Below are positions 20,500 through 28,083 of a stretch of DNA of 64,000 nucleotides, piece after piece. Source of the stretch: an uncultured Prevotellaceae bacterium (GTDB lineage: Bacteria > Bacteroidota > Bacteroidia > Bacteroidales > Bacteroidaceae); the NCBI GenBank assembly GCA_902761605.1, contig CACWLC010000018.1:1-64000 (forward strand). Direction: 5' to 3'. Positions within the stretch are counted from its first letter, which is position 1; every line of letters begins with the position of its first letter. The notes under the pieces are model-generated. The model searched no databases, had not been told where the DNA came from, and worked only from the letters and a program-made list of their open reading frames with translations. The translations under genes and the position numbers were made by a program.

Positions 20500-20987
20500 T
20501 GGCTCACGGTTCTGAATTAGAGATAGAACGCAAGTTCCTGGTTGTCGGCGACAGCTATAAGCAAGAGGCTTACGATAGCAGCCGCATCCGTCAAGGTTAT
20601 ATCTGCAGTAGTCGCGGACGTACTGTCAGGGTACGCATCCGTGACTCCCGCGGATATCTGACCATCAAGGGCCCTTCAGCGAATGGAGGCCTTGCCAGAT
20701 ATGAGTTTGAGAAGGAGATAACACTCTCAGAGGCAGAGAATCTTATGAAACTCTGTGAGCCAGGTATGATCGACAAGACCCGTTACCTTGTTAAGAGCGG
20801 AAAACACATATTCGAGGTGGATGAGTTTTATGGTGAGAATGAGGGTCTCGTGATGGCTGAGGTAGAGCTCGCCTACGAAGACGAACCCTACGAGAAACCA
20901 TCGTTCATAGGTAAGGAGGTAACAGGTGATCGCCGTTACTATAACTCGCAACTCAAGGAGCACCCTTATACTACTTGGGAGAAATAG
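20499..20987 (+). CDS. CYTH-domain triphosphatase-like protein
   Basis: A 162-residue CYTH (CyaB/thiamine triphosphatase) tunnel-fold protein. The signature ExExK is E8-I-E10-R-K12 in LEIERKFLV; later charged strands VRVRIRDSRGYLTIKGP, RYEFEKEI, DKTRYLV and FEVDEFYGENEGLVMAEVEL supply the Arg, Lys and Glu lining the tunnel. Bacterial members of this length usually hydrolyse inorganic triphosphate or similar compounds using a divalent metal. Its ATG overlaps the stop of the 52-residue gene. It converges on the VanZ gene two bases away. Confidence 0.88.
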   Translation: MAHGSELEIERKFLVVGDSYKQEAYDSSRIRQGYICSSRGRTVRVRIRDSRGYLTIKGPSANGGLARYEFEKEITLSEAENLMKLCEPGMIDKTRYLVKSGKHIFEVDEFYGENEGLVMAEVELAYEDEPYEKPSFIGKEVTGDRRYYNSQLKEHPYTTWEK

Positions 20988-20989
20988 GT

Positions 20990-21382
20990 TTATTTCTTCC
21001 TTATTGCTGTAGCTGCAAATCCGATTATACCTATAAGTGTACATCCTGTGGCATTTGCCGCAAAATCCAGCCAGTCGCCATTACGGTGACCAAAGGTACA
21101 GTATGCCTGTAACAGTTCCAGCACTCCGCCCATGATTACTGGGGCCAGCCAGGCCCATAAGAGCAGTTTCTTATAGTCATATTGCTTGTGCTTGAAGAAA
21201 TATTCAAGCCAAATAACCATACATGTGCCTCCATACATCACGATATGCACCCACTTGTCGATAAACTCCACATCATCGAGAGGTGTCTCTGGGAAAAACG
21301 GCACCAGTGAGAGTGTCCATACCAGTGCGATACATATCATCGAGAACGGATAATTCCTTATGAAATTGCGCAAAATACTCAT
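20990..21382 (-). CDS. VanZ-family membrane protein
   Basis: A 130-residue protein with four hydrophobic helices. DKWVHIVMYGG and HRNGDWLDFAANATGCTLIGIIGF are the two VanZ-like signature regions (an HxxxY/G helix and a DWxDxxANxxG turn). VanZ-like proteins are small inner-membrane proteins, one of which affects teicoplanin resistance; the role of the Bacteroidetes members is unknown. It has its own -7 box at 21403-21410 and faces the CYTH gene tail to tail. Confidence 0.8.
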   Translation of the reverse strand: MSILRNFIRNYPFSMICIALVWTLSLVPFFPETPLDDVEFIDKWVHIVMYGGTCMVIWLEYFFKHKQYDYKKLLLWAWLAPVIMGGVLELLQAYCTFGHRNGDWLDFAANATGCTLIGIIGFAATAIRKK

Positions 21383-21402
21383 GCTTATCTCTATTTTTGC
21401 TG

Positions 21403-21410
21403 CAAAATTA
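21403..21410 (-). promoter_or_regulatory. -7 box (TAATTTTG) for the VanZ-like gene
   Basis: Minus-strand TAATTTTG, about 20 bases before the ATG at 21382. Confidence 0.6.
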
Positions 21411-21499
21411 TAAAAAAATCTTTGTTATCGATTCTCAATTCTCAATTATTTTGTATTTGATACAATTTAAGCCACACTATAGATACTGCTACCATCAAA

Positions 21500-21527
21500 A
21501 AGAGACCCAGATAGCTCTGAGTCTCTT
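21500..21527 (-). terminator. Hairpin after the amidase remnant
   Basis: AAGAGAC (21500-21506) pairs with GTCTCTT (21521-21527), extended by CAGA/TCTG inside. It lies 18 bases beyond the stop codon of the decayed amidase on the minus strand; the minus-strand sequence after it is only weakly T-rich. Confidence 0.6.
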
Positions 21528-21545
21528 CCTTCTTGGGGGATTATA

Positions 21546-21950
21546 TTACTCCGGCTGCAGATCAGCATACTCATGCACTACATCCTTGATGCACGGACAA
21601 TCCTTCAGCGGGTTGAGGTCATCATGACCTATTATTATCGCACGCGGATAGCGCTGGTGCAATTCTTCAAGTAAACGTCTCATGGATGCCTTCTGAGCCT
21701 CGGTGCGGGTATCGTCGGGTTGACCTCTGATATTGAGCCCTACCTCGTAGCAGATGCCTATCGGCGCACCCGCATATACTACCATCAGGACAGGAGCGCG
21801 GTGAGCATCATCGGTTCAGAAAACGTGCAGGAGCTCATCAGTTATGACATGCCGGAAACATGGCTCCGCTTCCCGATGCATATGGGCGATAGCGTCTGCG
21901 GATACTTCAACGGCACCTGTTGACTCGAACACCAGGAGCAGGTAGTTGCC
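21546..21950 (-). pseudogene. Decayed N-acetylmuramoyl-L-alanine amidase
   Basis: The minus-strand frame still shows the C-terminal half of a small phage-type amidase: IGICYEVGL, PDDTRTEAQKASMRRLL, AIIIGHDDLNP and the zinc cysteine in CPC. Directly upstream in the same frame lies VSADAIAHMHREAE, which fits the usual amidase segment before the GYH strand, but it ends in an in-frame TGA (just before base 21815). The first zinc His, normally in an IHCSAT-like strand, appears as LLLVFEST. So the catalytic core is lost and the frame is interrupted. An ATG at 21785 opens a 79-codon frame, but a functional amidase is not expected. Confidence 0.72.
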
Positions 21951-22031
21951 ATCATTCTCAGCTAAAAGAGGCAGAAATTGTCCATCAGTTAAAAAACAAT
22001 GCAATTTCTTGCTGATATCAGCAAAAAGTTG

Positions 22032-22039
22032 TAATTTTG
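22032..22039 (+). promoter_or_regulatory. -7 box (TAATTTTG) for the sodium symporter pair
   Basis: TAATTTTG with CTTG 20 bases upstream (22008-22011). Transcription would start near 22046, only a few bases before the ATG at 22050, which makes the ATG at 22065 an attractive alternative start. Confidence 0.65.
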
Positions 22040-22049
22040 CAGGCAAAAT

Positions 22050-23435
22050 ATGAGACAACAGCAAATGGCTAAACTGGAAAGAGCGAGTTTTGGAAGTAAA
22101 CTGGGTATCATCCTGGCCACAGCAGGTTCTGCAGTGGGACTGGGTAATGTTTGGAGATTTCCTTACATGACAGGTCAGAACGGAGGTGCAGTGTTTATCA
22201 TGATATACATCGGTTGTGTGCTCCTCCTTGGCATACCGTGCATGATCAGCGAGTTTATCATCGGGCGCCATGCTCAGGCGAACACTGCGAGGGCTTTCAG
22301 AAAGATTGGTGGACGTAATCCCCTGTCGTTTATAGGATATATGAGTGTACTCACTGGATTCCTTATCACAGGGTATTACGCTGTGGTGTCTGGATGGTGC
22401 CTGCAGTATATTGGAACTTCACTAATAGGCGGCATCCAAGGCGGTACACCTGATCTCTATGCAAATTACTTCACATCATTTATGCAAGATCCCGTGAAAC
22501 CGGTCTTTTGGACATTCGTTGTACTGGGAATAACCTTCCTTGTTGTGGTTCATGGCGTGCGTGATGGTATCGAGAAAGCCTCGAAACTGATGATGCCGAT
22601 ACTCTTTATCCTGCTTCTGGTGATTGTGGTGGCATCGTGTATGTTGCCTAACGCTTATAAGGGTATTGAGTTCCTCTTCAAGCCTGATTTTACAATGATC
22701 AACGGTGATGTGTTCCTCTCGGCCCTTGGACAGGCATTCTATTCGATGAGCATCGCTATGGGGTGTATCTGCACCTATGCCAGCTATTTTTCAAAGCAGA
22801 CGAACCTCACCACTTCTGCTGTACAGATAGGTCTTATCGATACCTTTATTGCAGTGTTGGCAGGACTGATGATCTTCCCTGCGGCATTCTCCGTAGGCGT
22901 GCAACCGGATAGTGGTCCATCACTGATATTCATCACCTTGCCTAATGTGTTCCAGCAGGCTTTCGGTTCTGTTCCTGTGCTCTGTTACGTCATCTCCCTG
23001 ACATTCTTCACACTCTTGTCGATGGCTGCTCTGACATCCCTGATATCTCTCCACGAGGTGAGCACGGCCTTCTTCCAGGAGGAGTTTCATATTACTCGTC
23101 GCAAGGCTGCTGTTATTGTCACTGCTACTTGTTTCCTCATGGGTGCTATATGCTCGTTGTCACTGGGTCCTTCAGGTTCAGTGTTCCATGTTTTCGAGAA
23201 ACCGCTGTTTGACGTCTTCGACTTCGTAACAGGGCAGATATTCCTTCCAGTGGTGGGATTCCTGACATGTATACTTATTGGCTGGTTTGTGCCTCATAAA
23301 CTTGTGCGCGATGAGTTTACTAACAACGGTACACTACGTGTGGTACATTTCTTCCATGTATATATCTTCCTTATTAAGTATATCTGCCCTCTGTGTATCC
23401 TTTGGATCTTCCTCCATCAGCTTGGGCTGATTTAA
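22050..23435 (+). CDS. Neurotransmitter:sodium symporter family transporter (copy 1)
   Basis: A 461-residue (456 if started at 22065) inner-membrane transporter of the NSS/SNF family, which couples sodium to uptake of amino acids or similar solutes. The first helix carries the sodium-site signature GSAVGLGNVWRFPYMTGQNGG, and helix 6-8 landmarks SALGQAFYSMSIAMG and AGLMIFPAAFSVG are present. About eleven to twelve hydrophobic helices fit. The paralogue downstream aligns from MSERGNFGSK, which supports MAKLERASFGSK (22065) as the true start here. Stop codon and the next ATG touch, so the pair is co-transcribed. Confidence 0.92.
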   Translation: MRQQQMAKLERASFGSKLGIILATAGSAVGLGNVWRFPYMTGQNGGAVFIMIYIGCVLLLGIPCMISEFIIGRHAQANTARAFRKIGGRNPLSFIGYMSVLTGFLITGYYAVVSGWCLQYIGTSLIGGIQGGTPDLYANYFTSFMQDPVKPVFWTFVVLGITFLVVVHGVRDGIEKASKLMMPILFILLLVIVVASCMLPNAYKGIEFLFKPDFTMINGDVFLSALGQAFYSMSIAMGCICTYASYFSKQTNLTTSAVQIGLIDTFIAVLAGLMIFPAAFSVGVQPDSGPSLIFITLPNVFQQAFGSVPVLCYVISLTFFTLLSMAALTSLISLHEVSTAFFQEEFHITRRKAAVIVTATCFLMGAICSLSLGPSGSVFHVFEKPLFDVFDFVTGQIFLPVVGFLTCILIGWFVPHKLVRDEFTNNGTLRVVHFFHVYIFLIKYICPLCILWIFLHQLGLI

Positions 23436-24797
23436 ATGATTATGAGCGAGCGCGGTAATTTCGGAAGCAAACTGGGTATAATCCTGGCAACAGCGGGTTC
23501 TGCTGTTGGCTTGGGTAATGTGTGGCGGTTCCCATATATGGCAGGTCAGAATGGTGGTGCTGCCTTTATCATCATCTATCTGGGATGTATCCTCCTGTTA
23601 GGAATTCCTGGTATGGTGAGTGAGTTTATCGTGGGACGCCATTCTCAGTCAAATGCTGCTCGCGCATATGCCTCATTATCTAAGAGCAAGAGCTGGGGAC
23701 TGATAGGTATCCTCGGCATCATCACCTCTACCATAATCCTCGGATTTTATGCGGTAGTGGCAGGATGGTGTCTTTTTTATCTGGGAGCTTCGACTGTCGG
23801 GCAACTTAAAGGTGACCCTGCCTTTGTGCAGAGTTATTTCCAAACTTTTTCCGGCGACCCCATAAAACCCGCTGTCCTTGGTGTCGCTTTTGTCCTCATC
23901 ACTCATTTCATAATTGTCCGTGGTGTGCGCAATGGTATTGAGAAAGCTTCAAAACTGTTGATGCCGCTGCTCTTTATACTATTGTTGGTGATAGTGGTGG
24001 CTTCGTGTTCGTTGCCAGGAGCATCGAAAGGTATAGAATTCCTGCTGAAGCCTGATTTCTCGAAAGTCGGTCCTAATGTGTTTCTTGAGGCCTTGGGACA
24101 GGCATTCTTCTCGCTGAGTCTTGGAACGGCATGTCTCTGCACATACGCCAGCTATTTTTCGCGTCAGACGCGTCTGCATTATTCTGCCACTCAGATAGCT
24201 GTTATCGACTTCTTCATTGCCCTGCTCGCAGGACTGATGATCTTCCCTGCCGCCTTCTCCGTGGGTGTACAGCCTGACAGTGGTCCCTCGCTGATATTCA
24301 TCACCTTGCCGAGTGTGTTCCAGCAGGCTTTCAGTTTCTCGCCAATGTTGGGATATGTCATTTCAATAATGTTCTACGCCCTCTTGGTGTTTGCAGCTCT
24401 CACGTCGACGATTTCCATGCATGAGATAGGCACAGCTTTCTTCCATGAGGAACTGAAGATCCGACGATCCTATGCTGCGTGGATCATTACAATGGTATGC
24501 TGCGTGTTGTGCATCTTTTGTTCGTTGTCGGTTGGAAATGCGGAGATCGGTTTCTTCGGTATGTCGCTGATGAATCTCTGCGATTTCATCACAGCCCAAC
24601 TGATGCTTCCTGCAGGGGCTCTGCTCACAAGTATCCTTGTGGGATGGGTGGCTTCTAAATCTCTCGTCCGTGAGGAGTTTACCAATTTTGAGACTGCTCG
24701 AGGTAAATCGCTCTTCGGATACTATATCTTCTGCGTACGGTATGTCGTGCCAGTGTGCATTCTGCTGATACTGCTCCATCAGTTCGGACTGATATGA
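23436..24797 (+). CDS. Neurotransmitter:sodium symporter family transporter (copy 2)
   Basis: A 453-residue NSS transporter, a tandem paralogue of the gene before it. The sodium-site helix GSAVGLGNVWRFPYMAGQNGG, EALGQAFFSLSLGTA and AGLMIFPAAFSVGVQPDSGPS are near-identical to copy 1, while the loops (for example 120-140) differ, as expected if substrate range has diverged. Possible starts are 23436 and 23442. The last codons overlap the start of the next gene (ATGA at 24794), indicating translational coupling. Substrate cannot be read from the sequence; tryptophan, tyrosine and branched-chain amino acids are known for relatives. Confidence 0.92.
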   Translation: MIMSERGNFGSKLGIILATAGSAVGLGNVWRFPYMAGQNGGAAFIIIYLGCILLLGIPGMVSEFIVGRHSQSNAARAYASLSKSKSWGLIGILGIITSTIILGFYAVVAGWCLFYLGASTVGQLKGDPAFVQSYFQTFSGDPIKPAVLGVAFVLITHFIIVRGVRNGIEKASKLLMPLLFILLLVIVVASCSLPGASKGIEFLLKPDFSKVGPNVFLEALGQAFFSLSLGTACLCTYASYFSRQTRLHYSATQIAVIDFFIALLAGLMIFPAAFSVGVQPDSGPSLIFITLPSVFQQAFSFSPMLGYVISIMFYALLVFAALTSTISMHEIGTAFFHEELKIRRSYAAWIITMVCCVLCIFCSLSVGNAEIGFFGMSLMNLCDFITAQLMLPAGALLTSILVGWVASKSLVREEFTNFETARGKSLFGYYIFCVRYVVPVCILLILLHQFGLI

Positions 24798-25486
24798 TTT
24801 ACTATAGGAAGTCTGACAGAAAGATATTCCTGGCGCTGCTGGGAGTGATAGCAATAGCTCTGATAGTGATATTCTTTACTGGTGGCAGTAATGATACTAA
24901 CGAATTGCTCCCTGCCGATACCCTTTCGCAAAAGAAACAGCATCGTGACTCTTTTCATCGCAAGTCCTATCCCCAACGGACAGTATATGTCCGTACCAAG
25001 GTGATTTATCGCGACACTTCTTATCGTCGTGGCAAGGCTCTTCCTGATGCTGATCACGATTCTATTGTGACTCATTATCAGCAGAAGATAAAGCCAGGTG
25101 AACATATAGACCTTAACACTGCCGATACCACGATGCTGAAGATGGTGCCTGGCATCGGCAGCTATTTTGCCCGTAAGGTGGTGCAGTACGGTGAACGCTT
25201 AGGAGGTTATGTAAGCGTTGATCAGCTCGATGAAATCGAGGGTTTTCCTCTCGATTCAAAGGAATATCTTGTTATAGAGAACCCTTCCCCACGTAAGCTG
25301 GATGTCAATCGTCTATCGCTGAACGAACTAAAGAAACACCCATACATTAACTTCTATCAGGCCCGCGAGATAACCAACTATCGTCGGCTTCACGGTCCAC
25401 TGAAGTCACTCTCCGACCTTCGTCTCTCCAAAGACTTCCCTCCAGAGGCCATCGCCCGTCTCGAGCCTTATGTGGAGTTTGAATAG
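24794..25486 (+). CDS. Membrane-anchored helix-hairpin-helix (ComEA-like) protein
   Basis: A 230-residue protein with one N-terminal membrane helix (about 10-29), a basic linker, then repeated helix-hairpin-helix motifs. The ComEA-type motif is IDLNTADTTMLKMVPGIGSYFARKVVQYGERLGGYVSVDQL split over two helices; a second degenerate copy is LDVNRLSLNELKKHPYINFYQAREI. Such proteins bind double-stranded DNA, in some bacteria during DNA uptake. The start at 24794 overlaps the stop of the symporter gene by four bases; an in-frame extension to 24755 lies wholly inside that gene. A strong terminator follows at 25506. Confidence 0.85.
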   Translation: MIYYRKSDRKIFLALLGVIAIALIVIFFTGGSNDTNELLPADTLSQKKQHRDSFHRKSYPQRTVYVRTKVIYRDTSYRRGKALPDADHDSIVTHYQQKIKPGEHIDLNTADTTMLKMVPGIGSYFARKVVQYGERLGGYVSVDQLDEIEGFPLDSKEYLVIENPSPRKLDVNRLSLNELKKHPYINFYQAREITNYRRLHGPLKSLSDLRLSKDFPPEAIARLEPYVEFE

Positions 25487-25505
25487 CTGTTGCGCAAATA
25501 AATGG

Positions 25506-25534
25506 CTGAAAGTTTGGTGCTTTCAGTTTTTTTT
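25506..25534 (+). terminator. Intrinsic terminator overlapping the tatA promoter
   Basis: CTGAAAG (25506-25512), loop TTTGGTG, CTTTCAG (25520-25526), then eight T. The loop contains the TTTG (25513-25516) that serves as the -33 element of the following promoter. Confidence 0.88.
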
Positions 25535-25544
25535 CATACTTTTG
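25513..25544 (+). promoter_or_regulatory. Promoter for tatA
   Basis: TTTG (25513-25516), 20 bases, TACTTTTG (25537-25544). The promoter is embedded in the preceding terminator hairpin and T-run. Confidence 0.8.
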
Positions 25545-25570
25545 CCGATGAAAACTAAAGACTTTTGAAT

Positions 25571-25756
25571 ATGTTTGGACTTGGAATGCAAGAGATACTC
25601 GTTATTGCGCTGATAATCCTGCTGCTCTTCGGCGGCAAGAAGATTCCTGAATTGATGAAAGGCCTTGGTAAAGGCGTGAAGAGTTTCAAGGAAGGAATGA
25701 ATGAGGTGACTGATATTACAAAGGACGAGGAAAAGAAAGAGGATGCAGGGAAGTGA
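25571..25756 (+). CDS. tatA: Sec-independent translocase subunit TatA
   Basis: A 61-residue TatA/E protein: short periplasmic start MFGLGMQE, one membrane helix ([13 protein letters not shown], about 9-21), the [23 protein letters not shown] hinge and amphipathic helix, and a charged tail. It polymerises to let folded twin-arginine proteins cross the inner membrane. The ATG at 25571 is preferred to a TTG at 25565. The gene overlaps tatC by 14 bases. No separate tatB is present in the window; TatAC-only systems are common in this phylum. Confidence 0.93.
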   Translation: MFGLGMQEILVIALIILLLFGGKKIPELMKGLGKGVKSFKEGMNEVTDITKDEEKKEDAGK

Positions 25757-26489
25757 CTCTGAGACGATGACCTTCTGGGATCATCTCGACGAACTGCGCT
25801 CTGTCATCATCCGTATCCTTGTGATAACGGCGGTGGCGGCAGTGGTGGCCTTCGTGATGAAGGACGAGATGTTCGCCATAGTCCTCGCCCCTCGCAGCAG
25901 CGACTTCATCACCTATCGACTCATGGGTGTGGAGCCGTTCTCGATACATCTGATGAATACGGGCTTGACGGAGCAGTTCATGATGCACCTGAAGACCGCG
26001 ATGTATTTCGGAGTACTGGTGGCATCGCCGTTTATCATCTGGCAACTCTTCCGTTTCGTGTCGCCTGCGCTCTATGAGGGTGAAAGGAAATATGCTACGG
26101 CATTATGCCTCAGCGGATACCTGATGTTTATGCTGGGAACATTATTGGATTACTTCCTTATCTTCCCGCTGACGGTTAAGTTTCTTGGTACTTATCAGGT
26201 GAGCCCCGATGTGGCGAATATGCTGACGCTGCAGTCGTATATGGACACGCTGATGATGATGAGTCTCGTGATGGGAATAGTGTTCGAACTGCCTGTGGTG
26301 AGTTGGCTCTTAGGACGGATGGGGCTTGTCAACCGCAGTATGATGCGCTCTATGCGCCGCCATGCGATAGTGGCGATACTAATCATAGCGGCGATAATCA
26401 CTCCTACGACAGATGCCTTTACGCTGTTTATAGTGGCATTGCCGATATGGCTGTTGTATGAGATGAGCATAGTTATTGTGAAAAGGTGA
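25743..26489 (+). CDS. tatC: Sec-independent translocase subunit TatC
   Basis: A 248-residue, six-helix TatC, the receptor for twin-arginine signals. The conserved N-terminal block [14 protein letters not shown] holds the signal-binding Glu, [11 protein letters not shown] lies in the middle and [29 protein letters not shown] holds the family's Glu-Pro region; the end [20 protein letters not shown] is typical. An ATG at 25767 is an alternative start. It overlaps tatA, and two genes downstream lies a protein with a clear twin-arginine lipoprotein signal, so the locus couples transporter and substrate. Confidence 0.95.
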   Translation: MQGSDSETMTFWDHLDELRSVIIRILVITAVAAVVAFVMKDEMFAIVLAPRSSDFITYRLMGVEPFSIHLMNTGLTEQFMMHLKTAMYFGVLVASPFIIWQLFRFVSPALYEGERKYATALCLSGYLMFMLGTLLDYFLIFPLTVKFLGTYQVSPDVANMLTLQSYMDTLMMMSLVMGIVFELPVVSWLLGRMGLVNRSMMRSMRRHAIVAILIIAAIITPTTDAFTLFIVALPIWLLYEMSIVIVKR

Positions 26490-26542
26490 AAAGATAAAAA
26501 GGTAAAAAAGTAAAAAGGTAATAACTAAACAAATACTGACTT

Positions 26543-28057
26543 ATGTTACGTAAAATCAGGACAATTGTTGCGGCTGTGGTGTTCGTTTTGATCACCCTGC
26601 TGTTTCTGGACTTCACAGGAACGTTGCATCATTGGCTTGGCTGGCTTGCGAAGATCCAGTTCCTGCCTGCCGTGATGGCTCTCAATGTGGTGGTTATCGT
26701 CGTGCTTGTCGCACTGACACTTATCTTCGGACGTATCTACTGTTCTGTGATATGTCCTCTTGGTATTCTTCAGGACCTGCTGGCACGTCTGCGCAAAAAG
26801 AAGAATAAGTATAGCTACTCCGGTGAGGTGCGCTGGCTGCGTTATCCTATGCTCCTGGTGTTTATCATCGCTGGGGTTGTGGGAATAGGCTCTCTCTTCC
26901 AACTCTTGGCGCCTTATAGCGCCTTCGGACGTATTGCCACGATGATTCTCCAGCCGATATGGATGATGGGTAATAATGTTCTGGGAACGATCGCCGAACG
27001 TGCTGACAGCTATGCCTTCTATACCGTCGATGTATGGATGAAGTCACTGCCTGTGCTTATCATCGCATCAGCCACACTGGTGGTGCTTTTTATCCTCGCC
27101 TGGCGCGGAGGACGAACATACTGTAACACCATCTGTCCTGTGGGTACAATACTCTCATTCTTAGCGCGATTCTCTTTCCTGAAGATCCGCTTCGACGAGA
27201 AGAAATGTAAGAACTGCTCCCTTTGTTCTAATAACTGCAAGGCGGCATGCATAGATTACAAGACGCATACTGTCGATTACTCTCGCTGCGTAGTATGCGG
27301 CAATTGCATCGACAGCTGTAAATTCGGAGCCCTGAAATATGTAGGATCTCTAGGAAATCCTAGGGAATCTAGCAATTCTAGGATATCTAGCGATCCAAAT
27401 AAATCTGGCGTTTCTGGCGATTCTATCGATACATCCAAGCGCTCTTTCCTCTTGGCATCTGCCCTGCTTGCTGGTGGCGCGATGGCTCAGAAAAAGGAAA
27501 AGCTTATGGATGGTGGTCTTGCCGAGCTTGAGGATAAGGTTGCTCCAAACCGTCAGACTCCGCTCACGCCTCCGGGCTCTCTCTCTTTCGATCACTTCGC
27601 CCAGCATTGTACGGGCTGTCAGCTTTGTGTCTCTGAATGTCCCAACGATGTCCTTCGACCTTCTTCCGATCTTATGCACCTGATGTTGCCTGAGATGTCG
27701 TATGAGCGAGGCTACTGTCGTCCGGAGTGTACTCGTTGTTCTGAGGTGTGCCCTGCTGGTGCTTTCCATCATGTGGATAAGCCTGAGAAGTCTTCTATCC
27801 AGATAGGTCATGCTGTATGGATTAAGAAGAATTGTGTTGTTCTTACCGATCAGGTGGAGTGCGGCAACTGTGCCCGTCACTGTCCTTCTGGTGCTATCGA
27901 GATGGTGCCTATGGATGAGAATGATGAGGAGTCACCAATGATTCCTGCCATCAACGAGGCAGCCTGCATCGGATGTGGTGCCTGTGAGTATGTATGTCCG
28001 TCGCGGCCGTTCTCGGCGATATATGTTGAGGGGCACGAGGTACATAAGAAACTTTGA
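26543..28057 (+). CDS. NapH/NapG-like fused membrane polyferredoxin
   Basis: A 504-residue iron-sulfur protein. The first part has four membrane helices (about 6-25, 41-63, 100-122, 168-190) with CSVICPLGILQD and CNTICPVGTILS pairs as in NapH-type quinol-oxidising proteins, then two ferredoxin motifs, CKNCSLCSNNC (from Cys222) and CVVCGNCIDSC (from Cys250). A repeat-encoded linker (268-296) leads to SKRSFLLASALLAGGAMA, which resembles a NapG Tat signal with KR instead of RR, and then a NapG-like domain with four cysteine clusters (from Cys356 to Cys475 onward). This looks like NapH and NapG joined in one chain, possibly passing electrons from quinol across the membrane. Partner enzyme unknown; the next gene is the best candidate. 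Confidence 0.8.
   Translation: MLRKIRTIVAAVVFVLITLLFLDFTGTLHHWLGWLAKIQFLPAVMALNVVVIVVLVALTLIFGRIYCSVICPLGILQDLLARLRKKKNKYSYSGEVRWLRYPMLLVFIIAGVVGIGSLFQLLAPYSAFGRIATMILQPIWMMGNNVLGTIAERADSYAFYTVDVWMKSLPVLIIASATLVVLFILAWRGGRTYCNTICPVGTILSFLARFSFLKIRFDEKKCKNCSLCSNNCKAACIDYKTHTVDYSRCVVCGNCIDSCKFGALKYVGSLGNPRESSNSRISSDPNKSGVSGDSIDTSKRSFLLASALLAGGAMAQKKEKLMDGGLAELEDKVAPNRQTPLTPPGSLSFDHFAQHCTGCQLCVSECPNDVLRPSSDLMHLMLPEMSYERGYCRPECTRCSEVCPAGAFHHVDKPEKSSIQIGHAVWIKKNCVVLTDQVECGNCARHCPSGAIEMVPMDENDEESPMIPAINEAACIGCGACEYVCPSRPFSAIYVEGHEVHKKL
27344..27430. repeat. CTAGG-type repeat array inside the polyferredoxin gene
   Basis: Runs such as TCTAGGAAATCCTAGGGAAT and CAATTCTAGGATATCTAG follow one another, then TCTGGCGTTTCTGGCGATTC. 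The reading frame gives GNPRESSNSRISSDP, a Ser/Asn-rich linker. The same NSRIS/ESRIS phase occurs at 11711-11733 and 55546-55577. Confidence 0.72.
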
Positions 28058-28083
28058 ACATTGAACATTGAACTTTGAGCTTT

